DNA of 64,000 nucleotides from Piezodorus guildinii. Lineage: Eukaryota; Arthropoda; Insecta; Hemiptera; Pentatomidae. The DNA lies in NCBI GenBank assembly GCA_023052935.1, contig CM041292.1, positions 77,261,669 through 77,325,668 on the forward strand, written 5' to 3'. The notes under the pieces were generated by a model that saw only the letters and a list, made by a program, of their open reading frames with translations, ran no database searches and was not told the DNA's origin. The translations under genes were made by a program, and so were the position numbers. Shown here one piece after another: positions 44,256 through 53,437 of this stretch (positions are counted from its first letter, which is position 1; each line of letters begins with the position of its first letter).

Positions 44256-44522
44256 TGGGATCACTTGTAGCTGGGTGGTTAGCATAACAGCCTCCAATGC
44301 CAAAAGTCACGTGTTCAAATCCACAGGTGGTCCTAGGATTTTTATATTTTGATATTTGGTCCTTCGGAGGGACGTTAAAAGGTGGTCCCGAGCCTGTGCG
44401 ATGTCAGGTACTCGTTAAAGATCCCTTTCCTAATAAAACCTGGATAGGCAAAATTTAGGACTCCCACACCCGCATCGTCCGATTAGCCATAGTAGCATAA
44501 AGTGGCGTTAAATAAATAAACA
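44256..44522 (+). repeat. SINE1, copy c
   Basis: A-box-like TAGCTGGGTGGTTAGCATAA and B box GTGTTCAAATCCAC, body GTCCTTCGGAGGGACGTTAA, AAAACCTGGATAGGCAAAAT and the tail TTAAATAAATAAACAAAC. The 5' end abuts the GTATGTGTAG duplication. Confidence 0.9.
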
Positions 44523-46686
44523 AACAAAGACATAGTCCGAACTTCTTCCCTCGGCGACAACGTCAACGAGAGGTAGTGATCCTTGCCACCTCCCAGGCTT
44601 GGGTGGTGGGGTGATATCAGAAAATAATGGATTAGCACAGGCCTTCAGCCCATCAAAAAATTTAATGTGCCTCCGGCTGATATATTCAGGTACTGTTGGC
44701 AATACTAACTCCTGATGAAGGATATGGTTTCTGGCCCTCTGTAAGTTGGTACCTCTGACAATCCGCCGAAGGATGGAGTTCTGGAACGTCTGTAATTGTT
44801 TGAGAGTGGACTTAAACAGATGCCGCATCAAGGGCGCACCATAGAGCATAGTCGGACGTATTATAGCCTTGTAGATCTGTAGTTTCAGCCTCAGTGAGAG
44901 CTGAGGTGACGTGAGTAGATGATTAAGTCTATAGCTCTTTCTCCTGGCCAGTTTGAGTCGTTCCCGGACGTGACTAGATAAGGTGAGGTGCCTATCTAGA
45001 GTGACGCCCAGGTAGAGGATTGAATTAGAGACTGGCAGTGTTTCTCCGTTCACTTTAAAATCAGTGGGCAAAGCGCTCTTCCCCTTCTGGAACGACATGA
45101 CAATAGCATCTGTCTTCTTCGGGTTCACCCTAATGCCAATCTCCTTCAGCTCATCTACAATAGTGGTCGATGCTCCTTGTGCCAGGGTGAGAGCCCTTTT
45201 CGGTCTCATACTTGAAGCATAGATGCCAATGTCATCGGCGTAGGCTGCTACCAGTGCCATTGGGTGCTTCATTGAGATCACTTTTGCTGTAAAGATCACA
45301 AACAATAGTGGTCCCAATACAGAACCTTGAGGAACCCCACAAATGGTGTCCTTTGAAGTTGACAATTTATCGCCTACCCTTACGACGAAGGATCTCCCGC
45401 TTAAGTAGCTTCTGATCAATCGGCATAATGAAGCTGGAAAACGATAGTCTTCCAACTGGCGAAGCAGTAACTCGTGGGATACACAATCAAACGCCTGTGT
45501 GCAGTCCAGCGAGATGAACGCCGTGGCTTCATTGTTCTTCGTCATACGCTCTATGGTGTGCCTTTGAAGTTTCACTAAATGATGATCGCAGGCTACGCCT
45601 CGTGAGAACCCGGTCTGTTCTGGTGGAATGATGGACTCCTCACTGCAGTGCTCTAGCAGATGGTGATGGATCAGCCTCTCGAACACCTTGCTCATATGCG
45701 AAAGGAGACTGATAGGCCGATAATGCTCTGGTGAGTCTCCATTCTTCCTAGGCTTAAGTAGCGGCACTATGATCGCTTGCTTCCAGTCATCGGGGAAGTA
45801 TGAGATCCGCATACAGGAGTTAAAAATGTTTAATAGGAAGGCTTTACCCTCCGAGGTAGCATCTTCAATAGTACATACGGAATATCATCCAGTCCCGAAG
45901 GCTTGTTACCCTTGGTGCGTCGTAGTACCGACTCAAGCTGTCCGAAGGTGGAGAATATCCTCTTTTCATTAGGGGACGTTGGTCTTCCCACAGGAAGTGT
46001 GGGAGCATTTAACAGCCGATCATCTTCCCTCGCCTTATAAGAATCGGCCAAGAGTTCAGCCTGTTCCTCAGGGGATAATAGGGCGCCACCTGATGTAAGG
46101 TGTACACTCTTCCTCATAGTGACGTGTGACCTCACAAGTCTCCAGAACTGACGATGATCATCATGAGTCCTACGGAGTTGCTCGTGCCATAGGAAAGTCT
46201 TCCATTCACGCATGAGGCTGGCTATCTGCCGGGTCATCGCATTGATGGCCGGTTTCAAGCCGTAGTCACAAGTTCGGTGGAAAATATTCCTCAGGTTGTT
46301 CCTTTGTGCAATGAGAGCAAGAATGTGACTCGGTGGTTTCCTGAAGGCGTTTGGCTGAGGACTAAACCTTGGTATGGTAAGATTGGCTCATACATGGACG
46401 GTGGTGGTGATATCCGAGATCGCCTTCTGCACCTCTTTAACAGTTCTTAAGTACTGTATCTTTGGTAGGGTATCATCCACACTAGCCCTATATCCTTTCC
46501 AGTCGGCCTTGTGGAAGAGGAACTTGCTCGCGGGTGGTGTTGCTGGAGTTCCCTCAAAGGCATATAGCACAGGCCGGTGGTCCGACGGTCCGTATGGGAG
46601 CGCTAGGCATTCAGTAACAGTGTGAAGGTCCCTGGTCAGGAGTAGGTCAAGTGTGGATGTCCAGTCAGGTCGGGCTCCCAACTCAA
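44508..46686 (-). pseudogene. LINE-C: Jockey-clade endonuclease/RT, 5'-truncated
   Basis: A third Jockey-like family, clearly different from A and B. From the minus strand: endonuclease end (YGPSDHRPVLYAF, about 46580), a linker with RQIASLMREWKTFLWHEQLR (about 46200), SGLDDIPYVLLKMLP (about 45860), then after a frame break a 434-codon RT (44508-45812) with HYRPISLLSHMSKVFERLIH, FISLDCTQAFDCVSHELLLR, CGVPQGSVLGPLLFVIF, the catalytic YADD box (AAYADDIGIY) and LGVTLDRHLTLSSHVRERLK. Two frame breaks disable it. The last codons read through the SINE1 tail, so the natural C-terminus and 3'UTR are missing at this end. Confidence 0.88.
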
Positions 46687-46901
46687 TTTATTGCCAAAAC
46701 CCTGAAGAATGGTCCCTCCCATTTTGCAATGGATAAATAAAGGCATAGAAGAAGCCCTTGAAAGATTACTAGTGCATCCAGCGCATATAGCAATCCTCTT
46801 TAGAATACCTCCGGGTAACAGAAGGACAAATCTTACAGCTATACATATTACATTTGTATTTGTATTTTGTTCGAAAATAAAACCAGAGGGTAAGAAAAAA
46901 G

Positions 46902-46941
<40 letters not shown>

Positions 46942-47200
46942 TGTGTAGCACCTTTAATTATTTTTTTTCCTACAATATGATTAAAAAAACATTGAGGCTT
47001 AATCCTGATAAAACTAATGAGAATACCGATATGTTTAACCTATGCATTTATCTGTCGAAAAATTCAGCAAAATTCACTGAATAATGGAAAAATATATTTT
47101 TGAAATTTGTTATATTTTTTTATTGTCAAATAAGTATAGAAAAAGGAGTGAGGAGTGATGCCCATCCTCTGGCGCCGTACTTGGATATGGGAATGTTTTT

Positions 47201-47454
47201 ATGTCCCCTCATATTCGAATGTTTTAAGTTATAATATATGTTATAACAAATATTATTCAATAATTTACATGATATACAGGAAATGGACATAGACCTTCTT
47301 TATTGCATAAGTAGATAGTTCTTCAATATCATTTTCTTCAAAGTCTAATTTGTATTATTTTCTGCTTTTCTAAAATGATTAATCTGTTACCGTATATGAG
47401 TAATTTCATATAAAATAATTATGGTGATTCATTGAATTATGATTATAAAAATGC
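47201..47454. other. No gene recognised
   Basis: AT-rich spacer between the inverted duplication and repeat E. Confidence 0.3.
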
Positions 47455-48180
47455 TGAAATTATTTCACAATGATTTATTATTTCCAAATAACTATATTAG
47501 GGTATAACTGTTTACAAAGGAAATTAACTAATATGAAAAGCAATAAATAAATTTATGATTCCTTATGACATAGCATTAAGAGCAAAATATTTTTCCCCTT
47601 TGTTCATCGCGGTGTTTTGATCTCGAAAATCTTTTCGATTTTTCTCTACTTTCAATAATGACCGAAGTTTGGTAGAATTACATCTATAATAATTCGTGAC
47701 TTGAATATATAGATCGACTTAACATATATAGCGATTTGTTGATTCTAAAATTCTATTCATATTTTTCTTCATCTTCAATAATTACTAAGTTATTTATGAG
47801 TAAAATTTAATTTTTTTTTTCTTTTCCTTTTTATAACTATTCGCGGTTTTTTGGTTAAAAAAAACAACACTAATAAGTGTTTTCTCTATCTTTGAAAATG
47901 ACAAAGTTACTAGCGTATATATAGGCAACATTTTTTTTTTTTTTTCCTTTATCCGTCGCGGTGATCTGATCCTAAAACTCAATACATTTTTTTGTCCATC
48001 TTAATAACTGAGTTATATACTTATTTATGGGTAAAATTTCAATTATTTTTATTTTATTTTTATAATTATTCGTAGTTCCTTGGTTAGAAAACTTTAACAT
48101 TTTTCTCTATATTTAAAGATAACGGAGTTATTGATTGAGATTACTTTTAATCGGCTGCCATTTTAAATATAACTAGCTCA
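47455..48180 (-). repeat. Dispersed repeat E, longest copy, with tandem units
   Basis: The minus strand of 47455-47560 matches the E core (TTGCTTTTCATATTAGTTAA, ATTTGGAAATAATAAATC). Upstream on that strand lie five ~115-bp tandem units, then a segment with TTTAAAATGGCAGCCGATTA, which matches the short copy at 51225-51400. Confidence 0.6.
47590..48165. repeat. Five diverged ~115-bp tandem units
   Basis: Unit starts are about 47609, 47727, 47842, 47957 and 48069 (spacing 112-118). Each has a CGCGGTGTTTTGAT-like block, a TTTTTCTCTATCTTCAATAA-like block and an ATGACNAAGTTA-like end. Units are strongly diverged, which argues for an old array inside a mobile element rather than a young satellite. 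Confidence 0.7.
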
Positions 48181-50276
48181 TATCAACGTCTAGGTGTTAG
48201 GATCGCTAGATGTCATATTATATTTGTGCTGAATTAAAAAAAAAAATTGGTCTAGTAGTTGGAGTTTTTAATTATTTTTAAAAAGGATGAGGTGAGTATC
48301 TATTGATTATCAAAGACAGACCCAAGAGTCGAGGATGGGAGAGAAGGGAGAAATTTTCCTACCTCCAAATTGAGCTTTAAGAAATAATAAATGTATAATC
48401 GCTAATTTAACATACTGAAATATTAACCAAATAGGTACCTAATTACACCAATACTAGTTAGTTATTCTAATATAATAATCCTGTTTGGCTTAATTCAGAC
48501 TAGTCAGTTTGTTAAATCCCCACCCTTTTTTCCTTTAAATTAAAGTCAATCAGCAGCAAAAAACTATCCCAAAAAAAACTGCCTCTGAATTGGCTATTGT
48601 AAATCAAGAGCATCATAGATTAAAACTACCTAAAGTATCAATCTCTGAAAAAATAAATAAATAATCGGAAAACTCATGTGTATTGTTTTGTTAAATTATT
48701 CATCAGTAAACAGAGACTCTCCAATTTCACGTACTTTCTTTTTCGAAGTTGGTACGAACTAGAGCCCTGAGGAGTGCCCAGTGTTGTGGTTAAATGTTCA
48801 TTAGGCCTAGAATAGATGGTGAAGAATAGGATGGTGGAGTGTAGAGGAGGCCTGGAGATGAGCATAATAAGAAGAGGATAGAAGGATTTTGAGCGCGGGG
48901 CCATTGAGACAATAGGTGGGGGAGCCGGGAGCGGGGGAGGGAGCCAGCTCGCCTCCTGATTGGTCGTCGGCTGGAGAACAAAGCCCCACCCCCCATCCCT
49001 CCCCCAAGATAATGGGTACAGGCCAAAGAAAGGCCAAAGAAACTCACTGCGAAGAAAAGCCTTTCTCTATTCACCCTTTTTATACCCTTTCATCAAGTTT
49101 CTTGCCCATTGTCGCTTTTGTCACCGACGGGGAAAAGCTAACGCCCCTTCAGGCCTTTCAAGGAGGGGCAAGTTTAGTTTTTAACCCTCCCCCTCCCCTC
49201 GCAAACTACTTACTAACGGCAGAAAGTGAGGTTTAAACAAAGGAAGGGATCCTTTCACCGCCAACTTGAGAAGAGATCAGGTGATCTTAAGATTGATCCC
49301 TCTGTAGCTGTAACTATTCTATTGGCCCATCTCCCGGCTTTTCTTTCTCTCGACCATCTCAAACGGGCCATTGTCAGAGCTCCATTCTTTATCTAGAATA
49401 CAATACATCTTATCTTAACATCTGAAAATTAATGTATACAATTTCATGTATTATTCTATAAAACTAACATTACATATAACTATAGATCGGCCGCTACTTT
49501 TGTAAGGCAGCGGTGACTCCGAAACTGTTCTAATAAATATGTAAATTTTCGGTTATTATTATGCAAAACTATTGGATTTCTTTTCCAAAAGTATCATGTT
49601 TATCAATTCATTATTGGGATCAGGTGGCATAAAGGGGAATAGAGTAGTTCACTTATAATACACATTTATTTATAAAATAGTACTTATTAGTATACATAAA
49701 AATACATTGTTCATTACCAAGAATACTGAGGTTTGTTCAGATTTACCACGTAATGTAACATAAAGGTACCTTTGGACATAACTGCAAAATGACTTGGCTT
49801 GACCCCCGACTTCCTCCATCCGTGGCTGGACTTCCGCTTCCTATACTGTCCAGGCTAAGACTCCTCTCAGGCAGAGGGCCTATATCTGCCCTAGGAGTGG
49901 AAGGGTGCATTTTTGCATAGACCTTCTGAGAAATCTTCCTCGGAAACTGTTCTATTTTGAACGATTCAAAATAATTTCTTTTTCTCCCAGTATTCTCGAT
50001 ACATATCAATATGTACATTTGTCAGACTGACATGGAGATTTTCAATGACAAATTATTCACAACTTGTTATATTAACAACAATAGTCGACAATTGTTTAAT
50101 TAATTATGACTGTTTTATCTCCCTCCTTGAAATCTAACAGAAAGCAACGTAAATCGTTGATGTTTCATCTCTAATTAGTTAATAAGGAAAAGCTGAGATA
50201 GTACCGATATTGTCAAGTTCGAGCCCAAGTTTGAATAATATAGAGGAAACACGTAGCTGTAAGAGGTGTAATATTT
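48181..50276. other. No gene recognised; GC island at 48880-49420
   Basis: AT-rich flanks surround the island, annotated separately. ORFs read through the island on both strands in several frames without any family match. Confidence 0.3.
48880..49420. promoter_or_regulatory. GC island with paired Sox-like motif (candidate regulatory module or promoter)
   Basis: Contains CCATTGAGACAATAGG (48901-48916), two HMG-like cores facing each other; a CCAAT-type GATTGGTC near 48959; GAACAAAGC near 48976; and an 11-bp tandem repeat GGCCAAAGAAA (49021-49031, 49032-49042). GC-rich, including a stretch with GGGAGCGGGGGAGGGAGC near 48927. No ORF with domain support. Regulatory function is inferred. Confidence 0.3.
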
Positions 50277-50292
50277 CCAAGCTGTTCGTAAT

Positions 50293-50584
50293 TTTTTTTT
50301 CATTTAATTTTTCTTTAACTTCACTTTACGCTACTGTGGCTAATCGGACGATGCTACAGTAGGAGTCCTAAATATTGCCTACCCAGGTTTAATTAGGATA
50401 GGGATCTTTAACAATACCTGAAGTCGCACATGCTCGGGACCGCTTAATTACGTACCTCCGAAGGACAGCATAACTAAGGATTTTATTCTTCCATTAAAAG
50501 CCTAAGGCCAGCTGGCAGGTTTAAACTCGCGAACTTGAGCAGAGAAGGCTGTTATGCAAGTCACTACTCCATAGGTGACCCCAA
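50293..50584 (-). repeat. SINE1, copy d, with TSD
   Basis: On the minus strand: GGGGTCACCTATGGAGTAGT head, an eroded B box, then CCTATCCTAATTAAACCTGG, CATCGTCCGATTAGCCACAG and the tail. TSDs of 16 bp with two mismatches begin CCAAGCTGTTCGTAAT (50277-50292) and CCAAGCAGTTCGTTAT (50585-50600). Confidence 0.88.
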
Positions 50585-50729
50585 CCAAGCAGTTCGTTAT
50601 CTAATAATTGTCTTACAAGTAAATTTAAAACTTGTATTGTATACGTTGGATTTATCTTTTATTTAATAATAACAATAAATTTACTTAGTTATTTTATTGT
50701 GGATATAATTAGTTGACCGTTGAGGATTA

Positions 50730-50930
50730 CTAGAAGGAATTAGTCCGGGTGGCGGTCATTAAATAAAACAACTGAATAGTTTCAACAATTTTATTGTTTG
50801 CCAACGTTTCGACCCCCATTGTGGGTCATCATCGGGGCGTCTGGTAGGCGAGTGGAAACTGGTGGTGGTGGTACAAACAACTATTCAGTTGTATCATTTA
50901 ATGACCGCCACCCGGACTAATTCCTTCTAG
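50730..50930. repeat. Palindromic element with ~55-bp arms, PLE terminal-repeat type
   Basis: The left arm starts CTAGAAGGAATTAGTCCGGG (50730) and the right arm is its inverse, ending at 50930. Arms are about 55 bp with few mismatches and include TGGCGGTCATTAAAT and CAACTGAATAGTT. Between them is a hammerhead-like motif. Inverted terminal repeats with hammerheads are a feature of Penelope-like elements. No coding region is present. Confidence 0.75.
50800..50838 (-). ncRNA. Hammerhead-ribozyme-like motif 3 (PLE type)
   Basis: Minus strand: GCC, core CCGATGA (one change from CUGAUGA at the U), T, stem GACCC/GGGTC closing ACAATGG, core GAAA, C, GTT, then GGC pairing with GCC. Stem II is the longest of the three motifs. 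The U-to-C change in the core probably weakens or abolishes cleavage. Confidence 0.6.
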
Positions 50931-50940
50931 TTAGTTATTT

Positions 50941-50944
<4 letters not shown>

Positions 50945-50990
<46 letters not shown>
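50945..50990. repeat. (TA)n microsatellite
   Basis: About 23 AT units followed by a T-run. Confidence 0.95.
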
Positions 50991-50999
<9 letters not shown>

Positions 51000-51224
51000 T
51001 TCATTATTTTCTATCCAATAACCATTGTAAAGAAAACAAAATATTTCATTTCTTCCGCTCAAAATCTGACGTTACATGTTTCATTGTGCCTGAAGGAAAA
51101 TATCAAGTAATAAAAAATACGTTTGATTGCTTTTCTGCAAATCTATTGGTCGATTATTTTTAGATAGTAAGTGACGGTTATTGGTGCTATAATCCTTACA
51201 ATCCTGCGTCAACCTCAGCCGTTT

Positions 51225-51400
51225 GGTTTACCAATGGTGGCTGATCAAATAACTTTAAATTCGATTTCTCGGTTATTTATAGAGTAAACATTCAGGTTGT
51301 TTTCAATGAAGTATATCCAGTACAGAAAAAAATATACTTATTATTTGTATATACATTTGGAAATAAGAAACTATTGTCATAAATAGCAGCGTTTTTTTTA
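51225..51400 (+). repeat. Dispersed repeat E, short copy
   Basis: Has CAATGGTGGCTGATCAAATA, a single degenerate unit (AATTCGATTTCTCGGTTATT) and the core end ATTTGGAAATAAGAAACTAT with GCAGCGTTTTTTT. It looks like the 47.5-48.2 kb element with the tandem array deleted. Confidence 0.5.
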
Positions 51401-51539
51401 ATGATTACAAAGTTGGCTTTTTAATGAAAAGAAAATCCTTGTAGGTTGATGAAGAACAATGGCTTGGGGTGCTTTATTATACAGTTCGATTGTGTTAAAA
51501 GAGTACACTTAAAAGAAACTATTACCAGATACTTACCCT

Positions 51540-52030
51540 CCCTGGAATCCTAATGTGTGGGGGGAGAGTGGAGGATCCAGTGGGACACAGAACTGGAAAC
51601 GAGGCCCTTATGCAAATCCCATTTCCAGCGGGTGGGTAATGCGCCGCGGAAGGAAATACCCCCACCCCACTACCGATAAAATATAGTCAAAGGGCTCCCT
51701 GCTTTTGTCATACCCCCGCCTTAGGGGAGGGCCAAGGAAAAATGTGCCATTTGATATACACAAATAGGGATTTGGAGCAAGCACAAAGGGTGAAAGGGCA
51801 TTAGGGCGGAGCGGTAGATCCTGGAAACCCAGCAAATCTCCCTTCACAAAGGAACCGACAAAGGAAAAGCCGAGGGCAAGGAGATGATAAATAAAGATTT
51901 GCCCTCCAAGGGCCTGCCCTATCGGTCCCTAGCCCTTATCCAGATCTGTTCTACACCTGTTCCGGTCCCAATCATAATCTAAGGGCTATTTAGGGGGACT
52001 AATTTTTCATTAGCCCCAATGTGGATCAGA
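51540..52030. promoter_or_regulatory. GC island with octamer and three ACAAAGG motifs (candidate regulatory module)
   Basis: Contains ATGCAAAT (51610-51617, POU octamer), TCAAAGGG (51687-51694, TCF-like) and three ACAAAGG cores at 51783, 51846 and 51858. GC-rich relative to its flanks and without coding support; a 79-codon antisense ORF has no recognisable domain. Function inferred. Confidence 0.35.
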
Positions 52031-52789
52031 GCCTCATCCCAACACTAGACTTTATTAGGTTCAGAATGCTTTAATATTATTAATTCATATTTATAAATGA
52101 AAGTACTGTATCACTTTTTTTTTTTTTTTTTTTTGTCAACGTATTATCCCAAAAAGTATTATGGTTTTGAAGTAGAAATTTTTAATGGAGGTCCGTCTTA
52201 CCGTCTAGATGTGCAATAAGGCTGTTTTGAAAAAATCGTCCTGTTAAAAAAAACACGTGTTTTTCGAATAACTCACAAGCTATACATCGTCATTTTAAAT
52301 ATTCTAATTAAAATAAAAATTAAATAAAAAACAAATTTATAAATAAATAAATGGAATCATCTTAATCTGATAAATATTGGAAAATGTAATAAATAATTTA
52401 AAGCTCATTGGACAGTATCCATGTTTTGTATGGAGGTAAAAATTATTTTAAAAGACGGAAAAACAATTATTTCTAGAATATAATTAATCAATCATATAAT
52501 AATAATTATTTTTAAGTGAACCTAAATAACATAGGTTCTGTTGGAAAGCTTCACTCACAAGCTTCTCTCAGGATTAATTTTCATCTATATAGTGAAAGAA
52601 GCTTAAGGATATTATTGATTATGTTTACAAATTATCTACTTAATCTTACATAAAATTTAAGCATAATTTAACATGATTTCAAGGTATTCAAATATCCTTA
52701 ACTACGAATTTCCATTTTTTTAATATTTCTCTGTCTCTATATCTCTGTCATATGCTAATAATAAAAATGTAGGTAAAGCGACGCGGTCT
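52031..52789. other. No gene recognised
   Basis: AT-rich with a T-run at 52117-52133. Confidence 0.3.
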
Positions 52790-52985
52790 TGTGGGTTTTA
52801 GCCGTGAAGCGACTCAAGGGTATAGAAACCCTCCAAGGGCATACCCAGCCTAAGGGAATGCTGATGTTTTAATTGTGAAAACAGCCATGTGAAAAGCGTG
52901 AAAACTTGGATTTTTAATGAGGGGAGCAGTACAGACAATTGTACCTACAAATTAAATTCACACCATCTTATGTCCAAGATGTCAC
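52790..52985 (+). repeat. SINE2 fragment followed by a solitary end of the 59-63 kb repeat family
   Basis: 52790-52860 resembles the SINE2 body (TTTAGCCGTGAAGCGACTC, AGAAACCCTCC). 52880-52975 matches the outer end of the right arm at 62850-62945: GTGAAAAGCGTGAAAACTTG, TTTTTAATGAGGGGAGCAGT and ACCTACAAATTAAATTCACA. The arm sequence is therefore part of a dispersed family. Confidence 0.65.
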
Positions 52986-53019
52986 AGCAACATTTCCACT
53001 AAAACCGGCTGACTGGAAG

Positions 53020-53437
53020 TCCTACTTTATTCCATGCATTTTGTATCTTTTATAGATTTACTCAAATAAGGCTTCAACGATTTTAATTAAACTCACTATA
53101 TCCATGTAAAATTTAATGGGCTTTAATAAGATATAAGTTTCATTCTGAAATTGTCTGACAAGGCTTAAATGCCGAATTTTCGTTCCCTAAATTAACTTTA
53201 ATTTTGTACATTCTAAAAGATTAAACATGCCATCCTATTAGCATTGATAAAGAACGGCTAAATATACAAGTTGGAATAATTTGATGACCAAATAAAGGAC
53301 AAAGGGGCAGACGTATTTTTTCAAGTAATTTTTGTTTTGTTTTTTATAACAATAACAGTATAATATGCGGTTGGAAAGAGACATATTATATAAAAAAATC
53401 TTATCTTACACAAAAAGTTGTTTAAAGGTAATGTAAA
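53020..53437 (+). repeat. AT-rich dispersed repeat D, plus copy 3
   Basis: Shares GTAAAATTTAATGGGCTTTA, GGCTTAAATGCCGA and TATTAGCATTGATAAAGAAC with 31900-32520. Ends where Jockey-B begins. Confidence 0.6.

Larger units (their letters stand above)
44256..46938 (+). mobile_element. Composite insertion: SINE1, inverted LINE-C, poly(A) segment
   Basis: One exact 10-bp duplication, GTATGTGTAG (44246-44255 and 46939-46948), encloses everything: a complete SINE1, a LINE-C RT segment in inverted orientation, and a plus-strand piece (46687-46938) ending in more than 40 A residues. The left arm at 41245-41275 gives the empty site. Either a LINE with a 5' inversion entered a SINE tail, or a chimeric retrotransposition joined the two. 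Confidence 0.8.
42405..47200 (+). repeat. Right arm of the inverted duplication, with two nested insertions
   Basis: Arm sequence occurs at 42405-42560 (shared with 39485-39660 but not with the left arm), 43595-44255 and 46949-47200. Insertions are Jockey-B (42561-43594) and the SINE1/LINE-C composite (44256-46938). An extra segment of about 190 bp (43745-43930) lies between two copies of a GGAATATAAAGGAACTTATG block. Confidence 0.8.

Noticed and set aside
46709..46948. ORF ending in poly-lysine after LINE-C
   Set aside because: The lysine run is the poly(A) tail of the composite insertion, so the frame is fortuitous; the segment is more likely a 3'UTR.
48790..49236. Several ORFs through the GC island
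   Set aside because: Open on both strands in several frames, as expected for GC-rich DNA with few stops; no recognisable domain.
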